From Symbiodinium natans (lineage: Eukaryota > Sar > Dinophyceae > Suessiales > Symbiodiniaceae), in the NCBI GenBank assembly GCA_905221605.1, contig CAJNDS010002077.1, positions 499,501-563,500 on the forward strand: a stretch of DNA of 64,000 bases. Reading direction: 5' to 3'. A program made the position numbers and the translations under genes. The notes beneath the pieces were generated by a model. That model searched no databases. It saw nothing but the letters and a program-made list of their open reading frames with translations, and was not told where the DNA came from. Positions 47,620 to 59,009 of this stretch are shown in pieces. Numbering within the stretch: the first letter of the stretch is position 1; each line of letters begins with the position of its first letter.

Positions 47620-49771
47620 TCTTCGACGATCTTGGACACAATCTCCTTCAATTCGGTCATTAGCTCCGGTGAGAAGGCTGCTTGTTGGCTGCCAGCGTTG
47701 GATCTTCTTGGACGGGTCGCAGCCTGCGGCATTCAACGGAGCCTGGTCTCCTTCAACGATCCTTGCCGGCAACATCCTCCAACCCTTGCCTGTAACCCTA
47801 AACCCTGGGCCCCAGGCCTTGTCATGCCTTGTTTTCGGTGCAAACCTCTGCCATCTCGTGTACTTTCTTTGCCTGCTGCCTCTTGTTTTCCCGACCTGGA
47901 GAGGCCGCCGTGAGCGCCTGCGAGAAGGCTGCGAAGTGGGACGCAGCTCTCGACTTGTCCTGGGCAGCGCCGCTGCAGTCCATCTCAGGAGACATCGTGA
48001 CGCTTGGTGCCTTGCCTCTCTGTGCCGTATCCCTTTTGGCTTATTGATGGTTGTACCAAAATCTTCATAGTAGACGGCGAAAGTGGCATGAGTTCATGCT
48101 GGCAGTCTGAGGGGCAGCCTTGAGCGGATGCCAAGCTTGTGGACTATGGCGTTCGTCCATGGACTTATTGTGCCCCAGCTGCACATAGGGCCCCTTTCAG
48201 GCCGGGCTTGTGCTGGCTTGACCGAGGCGCTGGTCTGCTGGATCATCCCTCCGGCACAACACCGTCATCCTCAACACGGCCATCGCTGCAAGCCAGGGGC
48301 AGTGGGAGCTGTCCGCAGGCCCAAGGGTGCCCCTTTTCACAAGGGAGCTCCGGGTTTAGGGTTTAGGGTTCAGGGTTTAGGGTTTAGGGGTTTAGGGTGA
48401 ACCTCAACCTCCCAAAGTTCCCTTCCCCTCAAGATCGAAGCGGCGCTCTGCAGGCCTGCTGTGTCAGATGGAGTCAAGCCGGCTCGTGGCCTGGCTTTTA
48501 CTTTGCCTCGACGGCTGGCTGAATCGTGCTTTATGCAGTTTCCTGAGTTCTTCCCTAGTAGCTCGGTATGTCTTCCAGAGGGCTGTGCATGACAATGACA
48601 GCAGGTCCCCAGCTTTTTGACCCTCGGAGCTGCGATTGGAGCCTGTGAAGAATGGTCCGAGTGGAGCCGTGTGCTCCGACTTTTCAAGGAGCGCAAGGTT
48701 CAACCAATTTCGGCAGGGCTCAGGTTCTGAAATATTGGCATTTTAGGAAGGACGTCGGCCATCGAGCGACATGAAGATAATCTAGGATTAAGAGGTTCCT
48801 GTAATGGAAAGGCACAGACAACATAAAATAATTAATTTACGGAAAGAATAGGAACAAATTAGGAATTGGAAATACGAATTGCCGAAATTAGATACAAAAC
48901 TGATTTTCAAAAATAGCAAAAAACTATGAAATAAGTAGGAAAAAACACAAAACAGAAATACGAAAAAAATAGAGAAAAGTATGGAAAAAATAGAGTTTCG
49001 TATTTTTTGCAGCAATTCTCGAATGTCAGGACTTCCAGGCTGTAAATTCCGTATTTTTCGTCCTATGTTTTCCCTATTTTTTCCTAATTTCCGTTCCTAT
49101 TTTTTGCGTATTTTTTGTATAATTTTGAAATCTCCATTTGTATTTTTTTCCATCATTTCGTATTTTATTCGTATTCATCTCCTAAAAAATTCATTTTGGG
49201 TTTCCAAGCATTTCCATTGACAAGAACGTCTTAAATCTAGGAGATTGAACTTCGCGATCTCTCGAGCGAGCTCCTGTGGCAGCATGGGCCCGGGCAGAAC
49301 CTGGGGTGGCTGGCGTTAAACGGGAGTTTCCGAAAATAGGGGACCTTCTATAATCCCCCCCCCCAAACAAAAAGCAGGATCCCCTTATAATGAGGACCCC
49401 AAGAAGGTACCCCGAATTTCGTCAAGCCCCAAATGGCCCCTTGAAAGGAGCTGCATCAACTCCAGCTGAGAAGGAGTCCGTGCCTGAGGAGTCCCGCAGT
49501 ATCATCTTTGCTGCCCCAAGTTTTCAAACTGCCTTCTTCAATATCTTGTAGACCAGGGAATGTCTCAGGAAGAATAAATGAGCGCCAACCTTCAGCCGGA
49601 ACATGGTTTGGTTGGCAGTATGAGATTAAACCATCCCAATCATGTATGGGCAACTGGGCAACCCTCATTTCTGCTGCGCTCGATCCCGGCAAAAGGCCTT
49701 TCGGGCAGCGACAAGCGAATGCTGTTTGGATTTCTGACTTCCTTTCCCCAGTCTGATTCTTGTTCTCTCCA

Positions 49772-49819
<48 letters not shown>

Positions 49820-52800
49820 CATCGATCCTCAGATATGTCGCTAGCTCAGCCACTTCGACGCTCGTGAGTCTTAGAAGTAAGTGTCGGTAAAAAACAAAAA
49901 CTCAGCCGGAACATATTCAGGTTCCTTCCCTCCTGCTAGGTTCCAGACTCCCGGGAAGCGAGTCGGAAACAGAACATGGAGTCCAGCTGGAGTGTTCGAG
50001 AGCATGAAGTTTCCCAAGTTAAAAACCACCATGTTACGATGTTGTCTTGAATCAGGTTCAGGCTGATGTAACCTTGCCGGCTTATCTCAGCATGGCATGC
50101 GCTTTAGACTCTAAAGTGTCAGCTCAGATCTGTCAGCGGGGCGGATGACTGCCACACCAGACTATCGAATGCAAATGAATCCTTCGTGGGCATGCTAGAT
50201 CATGTTAGTGCTCCGTGTTCTCCAATTGCGAGGTGATCTCATACACAACTGTGCTGTCACAGCCGCCTCCGACGGATTATGCTGGTCCACAGCGTGAGAG
50301 CCTCGAACTCCCGGGAGTTGCTCTTTGAATCTCGAGAAGGCGTTTTTGCCAGAACCGAATCGAACGGCCAATTAAGAGGGGTGGCGCCACGAAGCCATGC
50401 TGCTCAGGCTGGAGTTTTTACGAGATCTTCGAGCAGTGCAGGTTCAGCAGGAGCGAGTGCCGGCAGCTAATGCATGTAGTTGCATCGTCATTCATGGTGT
50501 GAGCTGAGCAGAAATCGTGAGATGGGTGACACGAGCAGCACTGCATCTGTGCCACACACACACACACACACATGAGTAACCAAGTGTTGTGCTCAAGCTT
50601 GCTGCCGCTTGCGATGCTTGGACATAGAGGACGCACTTTCTTTTTCATCTTCAGTGGCAGCTTGCCAGCGGAATTGGCAGGCCTCTTCCGGTTGGTCGCA
50701 CTTTGGGCTAGTTCGGCAACATTCTGCATTGCATTATACATGTGATTCATGGCACGGATGTGCAAGCTATGCCCATATAATACACAAGTGTTGGAAGACT
50801 GACCCGCAGCACCTTCAGCTGCTTGCAAGAGTGCGCATGGGCAAGTATGTGGAGGTGAGATGAGGTGCTCTGATTCAAAGAAGGCAGAAAGGTCCCTCTG
50901 GAGAGTTGGACAGATCAAGCGTCCGTCGATGGGCCCACAGCTTTCAAAGAAGGAAATGCCAAGAAACCCAAGGCCATCGCCGCAATCGAAGGGAAAGAAC
51001 GCAGAAGCTGCGAACAAGCGGGAAGAGCAAAGGACGTCCAAGTCGGAGGCTGATGTTCAAGAGGGTGCAAAACAGTCTGCAGCGGCTTGGGGCCTGCATT
51101 TCGTTTGACGGTTGTCAGTTCTTCAAAGAAGAGATCGGTATCTTTGGATTTTTAGAATCCTTCTCTGCAAACTGTGGGCAGGCTGCGCTGAGTGTCGTGG
51201 AAGAGATGACGAGGGCTATGGTCGCCAAGGCACAAGCATAGCAGTGCTTTGCTGGGCCGCAGGAAGGCAAGCGCTTTGCTTGCAGGTGTCCTTGTAGGCT
51301 GTAGCGTGATGAACGCCGCATGCTTGAGATTGCTCTGCTTTGTCATGTTGAGAAAGCACGCCGGCAGCTTGCCTTGTCAGCCACGCTTGGAGGATGTCGT
51401 ATCCTTGAGCTACGCTGTCACAGCCTGCGAACGAGGCAACTTCGTCTTTGGCGATCATGGCTATCCTTCGATCCTAAACTTAATGGTATCGATTTGGACA
51501 CAGGCCGAGTGCCGTTGGCCGACATCTTGGAACTGATCGCGACGACAGCCCAGCTCGAATTGACCTCGGCTCTGTCTGCCTGGCCCTCAGCACCTCACTT
51601 TCAAGTTTGGGGCCCCTCCATCCTTGCTCTGTCCGGCCTTTGCCTTTGATGACTGATGTATGATGGCTGATTTCCGCCAGGTGAACGGAGGGGTGACGCT
51701 CGACTGAAGAGCCGTGGCACATAAAAGTGTGGGCATGCTGCCTTGAGCAAGCTCTGGCCTTTCATTGCCTCGCCACAGCTTTCACAAGAGTGGCTCGGCA
51801 TCAGCAGCTTCGAGAGTAACCTTCGGTGAGTGAAATAGCTTCCTGCACCGGGAATGTAGCTCCAGACTGAGCTTTCTTGAGGAAATTGAAAGTTGTAGCA
51901 TCCTCTGCAAGAGTGCCCCGTCCTCTGCGCAATGGCTAAGCCGCCGCAAGCTGTGCCTTCACATCCTTTGGGGTACAGATGCAGAGATCCGCCAGGCTTG
52001 ACCCCCCCCTTCGGAAATCTTGGGATGACTTTTTTTTGGGGCTACTGCACCGGGCAGGTACACGACTCAGTAGACCATGCATCTGGCGTACAAGCCGAAG
52101 GCAGCAGGGGTCAAAACTTTTATTCTCTTGCTTCTTTGATGTCGTGTGCGTGGAGACAGGATCACACTAGAGCCATGTGAAGGCTGGGAGATGGCTGGCG
52201 ACTTTGACCCGCCCTCTCCTGGCACGCAAGACCTTGGACAAAGAATGCATCGTGTACAATGCCTGCATCAGGCATGCTTGTGGGGCAGTAGAATGTTTCA
52301 GGGGTACATTTCGTGAGTTGACGGCTTGACCTCCATACGTGCCAAGATCTTGCCAGTGCATGCGAGAAAGCCGGCCAATGGCAACATGCTCTGGCGCTCT
52401 TCAGCGAGATGGAGGGTGCGCTCTTCTTCGATTGTGTACTCCAACCAGCTTTCCTGGAGCTTCCCTGCTGTCAGATATGAACATACAAAAGACACCGATT
52501 ACCTACAATGCGACTGTGAGCGCGGTGCTCAGCCTCCAAGTGTCGTGTGGCCTCGTGGTTTCATGCATGCGCTCAAGGTGCTTGCGAAAAAGGACATGAG
52601 TGGGAACTCGCGCTGACGATAGTGTCACAGATGGAGCACCACAATGCCCGCTGCTTAGTCGCTGTTCCTGACTGTTCACGATGCAAGTGTCACTGCCGGT
52701 TGGAAAAGTGGAACATTCAAAGGTCGACAGATGTTCCATCACCTACAATGCCTGCATCGTGGCTCGGCTTTACTACACAGGGCCACCCGTCACGTGCATG

Positions 52801-53550
52801 GTGATTGTGCCACATCCCGAAGGCAGCGTGTGATGAAGCTGGCCAGTGGCAGCATGTCCTCCACTTGCTGGAGGATATGAATCGCGGTCAGGTGCTGATG
52901 CTCAGTCTTCTGCAGCAAGACTCCTGAGTACTTTACTCTTCCTGTGGAAGAATAGATGCTGCTGTGTCCTAGACAGAAGCTGCGGTGCTAGCTGATCAAA
53001 GCTCAGCAGCCCAGGGGTCACCATGCCCTCGCGAATGCACACTCCCCTGGCTGAGTTGCGCCGCGATGCCATCACCTACCATGCCTGCATTATGTCCTGC
53101 GAGAAGAGCCTGCAGTGGCAGCGAGCCCTAGGCTCGTTTTGAAAAAATGGTGGAGTTACGAGTTGAAGACATCTTTCTCCAGCTCCCGGAGTCCATTTGC
53201 TGGCTGATCTGCTGCCTCTGTAGGCTGGTTTGAAGAGATGCGCGGTCGCAGGCTTGAGCACAACTCCAATACCTTCAATGTCCTCTACTCAGAACCTCAG
53301 TTAACAGCTTCTTGGGCTTGGCACCGCATCTCTGCAGTGGAGGCCGTTGTCAGCTCGTGCGAACAGAGTGGACAGTGGCCAGTAGCAAGCGGGAAGCTGC
53401 CAGCTGAGAAATCTTTGGTTTTTTTGGGAAGGGAGATGCCAGATCCAGACTCTTCTTTTTGCCAGCCTTGCCCTTGTGAACTGAGCCTCAGGTTTGGGGC
53501 AGAGTTCTTTTCGAGTGGTCCTCAGACTGGTCTCTCAAGGGCAAGAGCTT
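47620..53550 (+). CDS. Further PPR-motif exons, one or more PPR genes
   Basis: Isolated PPR units recur through this stretch on the + strand: 47626-47757 (DTISFNSVISSGEKAACWLP), about 47903-47980 (AAVSACEKAAKWDAALDLSW), 48256-48315 (NTVILNTAIAASQGQWELS), 48610-48715 (LTLGAAIGACEEWSEWSRVL), about 51390-51480 (DVVSLSYAVTACERGNFV), 52225-52315 (KECIVYNACIRHACGAVE), 52345-52440 (ASACEKAGQWQHALALFSEM), 52493-52640, 52733-52800, 52832-52890 (DEAGQWQHVLHLLEDMNRGQ), 53060-53135 (DAITYHACIMSCEKSLQWQR) and 53237-53400 (MRGRRLEHNSNTFNV). Each ends in a stop or frame change unless spliced. The N-terminal exon of the array is at 46.6 kb. The last units are close to the consensus used in dinoflagellate PPR proteins. 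They may be exons of one long gene or a decaying array. Confidence 0.58.
48353..48400 (+). repeat. TTTAGGG interstitial tract
   Basis: About six TTTAGGG units with one TTCAGGG and one extra G, between two PPR exons. Confidence 0.88.
48785..49240. repeat. AT-rich imperfect inverted repeat
   Basis: The left half (about 48830-49000) is purine-rich with GGAAATACGAA and GGAAAAAATAGAG. The right half (about 49000-49200) is pyrimidine-rich with TTCGTATTTT, CTATTTTTTCC and TTCCGTATTTTTCG. The halves are rough reverse complements around about 49000-49020. No coding potential. Confidence 0.6.
49317..49440 (+). repeat. GAAAATA repeat element, copy 3
   Basis: Contains GAGTTTCCGAAAATAGGGGA, CCTTCTATAATCCCCCC, AAACAAAAAGCAGGATCCCC and GGTACCCCGAATTTCG. 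It shares the start with 2186 and the CAAACA/AGGATTCC segment with 1080. Confidence 0.5.
49774..49820 (+). repeat. CT dinucleotide run
   Basis: CTCTCT run with one TTTCT interruption, in a PPR-region intron. Confidence 0.95.
49860..51380. other. PPR-array interval without clear motif
   Basis: Contains weak PPR-like pieces (about 50610-50690, DIEDALSFSSSVAACQRNWQ) and an arginine/lysine-rich frame at 50906-51100 without domain. A short CA run lies at about 50556-50572. No RNA gene or repeat element was recognised. Confidence 0.35.
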
Positions 53551-53766
53551 TCTTATAACATCTTCAGGAGCTCGTGGATAAAGCACCGGTTCCCATGACC
53601 CACCTGAGGTGGTACCACACCGGGCGATGTAGTGAGGCGGAAAGATGGAAGACACCACACAACCGCCCGCTGAAAAGCAAACAAAGCAACTGGCAATCGG
53701 GCATTCTGTGATATGCAGGCAAGGGCCTCAGTTCTTTCGAACTTCGCATGAGGTTTGCCCGAGACC

Positions 53767-56700
53767 ATGGCTCAACTACCACACACCTCAAATTGTGAGG
53801 TTGACATCGAAGGTTACTTTGGACAAGCTGAGGGCTCACCCAAAATGATCCAACTAGGCTTGTTCCGAGGTTCTTCAGGTTCTTCAACGCCCCTACCCCC
53901 GAAGACTAGCTTGCGCAAGCCCGTCCGCCGGGCATTCGATGCTGAAGCCTGGATGTTCCGGGTGCAGCCTCGTGTGGTGCCGAGAGCTGTGTGGCAAATC
54001 GGCTGTGTGTGCTTGGCCTCGAACTGCATCGGAGTTGGATTCGCTCTTCTGCAGCCTGGTGCGGCCGAAGGCTCCGAGTTGTCCACTTCCCCGGAGGCAT
54101 GGAGTTTCAGCCTGCACAATGCAGTCTTGGAGGCGCGGATCACCTCCCGCGCTGGAGTCCTGCAGCGCATCCAACTGACGAACAAGCTATCCGGACGAGA
54201 GCTGCCTCCCGCAGATGTTCTCTTGGCCAGGCTCCCGGGGCAGGCTGATGCAGCGGCTCACCTCCGGGTGGTCGAGATGAAGCTGAGCCGGATTGAACCG
54301 CAGGCGAACGCATCACAGATGAGTCTGACCATGTCTGGGTGGAGCGTCGTTGCCATGATGGAGCTCCGGCGCGGAGCGTCGCACTGGACGGCGGTGTGGT
54401 CGGCGGAGCTCCGAGACGGCTCCAACTACTTGAAGCTTGCGGCCCAACTAAACCAGGTCACATCAGAGGGAGCTGAAGAGGCCGAAGAGGCTGAAGAGGG
54501 CAAAGGGCTTGCGGAGGCGGAGGAGGCAGCGGAAGCAGCGGAGGCGGCGGAGGCGGCGGAGGCGGAGCTGTGTTTGCTCTCTGGCAACTTGAAGGGCAGC
54601 TCGGCTGCAGGAAAGGTTGATGGGGTCCCGATCGTTTCAGAGGACTTCTTCTTCGGGCTGGAGCACCCGCAGGCGCTGAATTCAGCCAAGGGTGGAGAGT
54701 ACCGATGCTGTCTCAAGCAGCATGCTGCCAAGATTGCGGAGCATGGCCCTCATGCGGCTTTGGTTCTGGGAGTCACGGTGCCCGGCCAAATACGGAGATC
54801 TTTTCAATATTATTTAGAACGGGAGCGTGCGCATCCCTCCAGAAAAATGCTGCACTACAACAGCTGGTATGACATTGGAACAGGACAGCAGTTCGATGCC
54901 AAGCAGGCAATAAACCGACTGGATCACATCGCTAGGGAGCTATCTGGAAGAGGGGTGGTTCTGGACTCTTTTCTGCTGGATGACGGCTGGGATGACCCAG
55001 ACAGTGGACCATGGGATGTACATGCTGGATTTCATGACTTGAAACGCCTGGAGGATCGTGCTCTGCACTGGAAGACATCGCTTGGGCTGTGGTTCTCACC
55101 CTTTGGTGGCTATCATGAAGCAAGGCGCTGGCAATCCATCATCTGTGACTCTAGTTATCTTGGTGCCAACCCCTAAGACACAAACGGCCAACCCCCTACA
55201 TCCCCCCACTCGCCTTAATTCATCGCCAGGCAGCGGCGTATCCTTGCTGCCAGGAAAGCGGGTCTGCCCGTGAGGGAGGAGACTCGCGAGCGCAAGCCGG
55301 CAGTTCTGCGCAGAGGTGGGGCGACTCACTAGACTCGGGAGATGCATGTTCTGCTGGGCTCGGAGTTCTTGATTCGGGTAGGCCTCGCACGTTCTTTTTC
55401 GTTGCCAGTTCTGGAGAATGGTGCCGGTGAGGGTCCACACCCCACCCTTACCCCGCCTGAAACATCCTGAAGCCGTGTCGTTGGCGGCTAGTAGGACGTC
55501 ATACAGCACATACGCTTGATGCTTGCCTGCAGGTGGATGCACGCAGGCAGCACCTTGCGATGAAGGTGAGGGCAGATGCAGCACGAATCAGGAGCCTTTG
55601 ATAAGGCTGAGGGGTTCTTCTAGAAGCAGTTTAACAGTAATAGTTAGGAGAGGAGGTTCCTTCTGCGACAAGGGAAGTTCTCACAACCTCAACTGAGGAC
55701 TGCCGAGGGCAGCTTGAGTGCTGGCACACCAGCTTCGCTGTCAGCCCACCAGGGGTGGACCTCTCCGGCATCTCAGACTCTGACATTCGAGTGTGCTTCG
55801 ACCCTGGGGTTCGCTCTGCCTTTCTTGGATTGGGGATAAGGGAGTATTACACGCACTTGCGAGACAAGATTTGGACATGGTTACGTGGGGGAGCCAGGCT
55901 GTTGAAACTCGATGGCATCGGCAACCCGGCTGGTCTTGACCACACTCTGGAGGAGGATTTCGATGCGGCTGTAAGCCTCATAGCGGAGCTGCGCAAGATC
56001 AGCAGCGACGTCTTCATCAATCTGTCAACTGGCACTTGGCCCTCACCTTTCTGGCTCCTGTACTCAGATACTGTCTGGCGCAGGGGACACGACCACTACT
56101 TCGAAGGCAGTGGACCAGCGCGGGAGCGATGGATTACTTATCGTGATGCCATGGTCTACGCAAATGTTGTGACACAGTCGCCTTTGTTTCCTCTCAGTTC
56201 GCTGATGGTCCATGGCATCATCTTTGCAAAGGATGCCTGGGATCTTAACCAGTTAGAGGGATCAGGAACGGGAATGTCCAATGAGCCTTTCAAGCACGAG
56301 GTGAGGTCTGCCTTTGGTTCGGGCGTGATGCTTCAAGAGCTCTACGTGACCCCTAGTCTGCTGAACCGTGAGAACTGGGATGACATTGCAGAAGCAGCTA
56401 AATGGGCTGGTGGTAGAACACAGACTCTTGCTGATGTGCAGTGGTTTGGAGGAGACCCTGCGAAGGGTGAAGTTTATGGTTGGGCTGCTTGGTATGGAAG
56501 CGCTGCGGAGAGTTCCGCAGTTCTGACTTTGAGAAACCCGTCTCCGCGCAGGCAGTCCGCTTACATTGATCCTGTGAAGGCGTTCTCACTTCCAGGTGAT
56601 GTTAAGGGGCCATTGGTGTTGAACACCCCATTCTCTGACCAGAGGCCGCGACAAATTCAGCTGGTTCGAGGTCGTGTCGCTTCGCTGGATTTGCCGGCAT

Positions 56701-56927
56701 TTGCTGTGCTGGTTTTCGACACCCGCGGACCCACACCGTCGGCCTGGGACGTGTACTTTGACATATTGATTGACAACTCCGCCATCCTCTTCTGGACTGT
56801 CCTTGCCCTTGTGGTCGCAGGCTTCAGCTTGCGCGGAGCTCCTCCTCCGGCTGCACCCGCTGTGTCTGTGGAGGAGCTCCGGCGGAGGCGACTTGCAGCA
56901 CTGGAGCGGCGTGCTCCTGATGGATAA
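53767..56927 (+). CDS. Membrane-anchored GH36-like (clan GH-D) glycosidase
   Basis: Exon A, 53767-55124, has an N-terminal hydrophobic segment (VWQIGCVCLASNCIGVGFAL) after a basic stretch, a beta-rich domain, then barrel strands MLHYNSWYDIGTGQQFD, VVLDSFLLDDGWDD and LGLWFSPFGGYHEA. Exon B, 55230-55315, reads RRILAARKAGLPVREETRER. The GC-AG intron 55125-55229 joins them in phase. The last exon (starting by 55755, to TAA at 56925-56927) holds LLKLDGIG (Asp codon 55911-55913, likely nucleophile), NLSTGTWPSPFWLLYSD, ERWITYRDAMVYANVVTQSP and SAFGSGVMLQELYVTPSLL, then a C-terminal hydrophobic segment (ILFWTVLALVVAGFSL). The motifs match bacterial GH36-like proteins closely. Clan members act on alpha-linked galactose and related sugars; the substrate is unproven. 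An Ala/Glu-rich insert lies at 54467-54570. One exon between 55316 and about 55750 is unresolved. Confidence 0.83.
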
Positions 56928-57026
56928 CGTGCATTTAGTATGATCAGCTGGGCGGAGCAGATGAAATGTGTCGGTTGGATGAGATCTCTTCTTTCGAGAA
57001 TTTGGCAAGATACAATGGCACGACCA

Positions 57027-57094
57027 CTCATATATATGTATATGTATGTGTATATGTATATGTATACGTATATGTATATGTATATAGTTATAGT

Positions 57095-57140
<46 letters not shown>
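57027..57140 (+). repeat. TATATG/TATGTA microsatellite
   Basis: TATATG hexamers with minor variants, directly downstream of the GH36-like stop codon. The Tyr/Met/Ile and Thr/Tyr/Ile frames are artefacts. Confidence 0.95.
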
Positions 57141-58637
57141 AATCAATGAAGAAATAAAGGGATGACTTTACTTCGAACATCCCCACCTTCAGGGAGTCTC
57201 TGGGGTTGGGCACTCCAGGGAGTCTCTAGGAGTAGACCGGGCGAGGAGAAGAGTTCCGGGCGAGGAGAAGAGTTGAGTTTAACAAATTTAACAACCCCAC
57301 ACCGAAGGTGGGGAACAAATAAATAGGTAAATACAGAACTAAATATGTTTGTGTGTATGTATATATATATATATATGTGTAATTCACATGATACACCTAC
57401 CAAAGTATTCAAAATGCGATTGCTGGTATTTAGGGCCTGTTTGCTGGATCTATACGTTAGTTGAATGAATTTCTTATGTATCAGCAGTTAAGTCATCTGT
57501 CATATATACATAGAGACACAAGTATTTATTGCTAACATTGCCGTGGATATGGAACAGATGACCCACTGTAATCAAGAGAGATTATAACATGTAAGTGCGG
57601 TAGTGATTATACAGTTGCATCAAGAAACTAATCATTTATGATTCGTCCGTGCCTACTCCATTCATTCTCTGGATTTCAGGCGGAAGTATGAAATTTGCTA
57701 TTTTTCTTTGTTTATTAACATATTGTAAGCTCTTTTGTTCTGAATACCTTGATTTTGTTAATGTACCTAGAATTTCTCGTAGGAAACTAAAAAATGCTTC
57801 AATTGTCTGCTTTCTGCGATAATGTTTTTTGCATGCTGCCATTGTATTTCGCAAGCTGTACAATGTTGCATATCGGAAAAGCAATTACTCTCATAAGAAG
57901 TAGAAAGTGCCCAATAAGATGACTCTTTGGAAGGATTTCTATCCAGAAAGAGGTATCCTCGGCAGAGCTCCCAGTCCTTTTCAACTTGCACATGCTTAGA
58001 GTCTAATCCTGAATCATACGATGTGCGGCGCTCTGATTTTAGAATGAGAAGGATGCGCTCCATCTGAGCCGTCTGAGCCTTGAAGGAATGCCTTGTCAAA
58101 GATTGCTTTTTGTGAGTGTCTTCTCACAATCTTTGTTGCTATATGTCGTGTGCAGCAATACGAGCCAGCACATAATACTGCACTTGCAATGTGACTGTAA
58201 CGTCAAGGATGGCCTGCAAATCTTGTACACGTTGGCATACTCGCATAGTGTTTGCTTCGTTCTTGATGTGAGCTGCATGCTGTGAAGCGGCCGCCGAAGA
58301 TACCATGGTAGCGGCACATGCGATGATAGCAGCTTGGACAAGGAATTCCCAGCGTGCTAGCACGCTATCCGGTACTTTAAATCTGAAAACACGCCACGAC
58401 AGTCCTTTATGTATTGATTCCGTGACAGCCTGTACAACCACCATGTTTCACCCCTTACCAACTGACTCCGTCACAGGTTTCCTGGTGGATCATTGCTTTG
58501 GAGTGTTGTCTGGGCGTTGACGATCTCGGCTCATTGTGTTCGACTCATGGCCGGGTCATGACTGCGGCGTGATGCCTCAGGCTTCCGCGCTCCGAGGTTA
58601 AGCTTTGACACGGCCCATCACCTCTCTTCGCCACGCC
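57141..58637. other. AT-rich intergenic island
   Basis: Lower GC than the flanks, with short TATATA runs (about 57357-57377) and a duplicated AGGGAGTCTCT and GGGCGAGGAGAAGAGTT (near 57195 and 57240). Minus-strand frames at 57636-58099 show no family. No RNA gene was recognised. Confidence 0.45.
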
Positions 58638-58712
58638 ATGGGAAACATTTGCTGCCTTGGGCGGGAGAAGCCCAGCTTCGAGGCAGGCGATCGAAGTCGG
58701 GCGATTGAAGTG
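58638..58712 (+). CDS. Candidate first exon with N-myristoylation motif
   Basis: ATG at 58638 gives MGNICCLGREKPSFEAGDRS, then RAIE. Gly2 plus Cys5-Cys6 is a textbook N-myristoylation plus palmitoylation signature for membrane tethering. The reading reaches a GT (GAA then GTGTGAGG at 58713), which fits a splice donor. The next recognisable gene on this strand is the PP2C phosphatase at 61.8 kb, whose N-terminus is missing; linking the two is inference only. Confidence 0.4.
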
Positions 58713-59009
58713 TGAGGTGGTCCAAGTCACAGCAGTTCGTGCTCGAAAAAAGGGGCGCCCGGTTGATCCAGTCTCTTCCAGCCTTTTGTGAAGGCATCGT
58801 CAAACACCGCCCTCCCTGCCCGGAGCGTGGAGAACGTCGTGCTGCTCCGGCGACCTGCGCCTCCACAGCCGCGGGGATCTCGGCGTTGCAGGAGCCTTCT
58901 TAGCCCGGAGACGTGCTCTTGTCCACTTGTCCAGTGCTCCCCCTCATCCCTCGCATTTTCTTGTGTGGACAGTCATCTTGTTGAGCTCACTCCGCTGTGG
59001 GAACCCTTT

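Noticed and set aside
56586-57146. 186-codon minus-strand frame
   Set aside because: Antisense to the GH36-like 3' end plus translation of the TATATG repeat.
57636-58099. Minus-strand gene in the AT-rich island
   Set aside because: Two overlapping short frames with no domain and no splice support.
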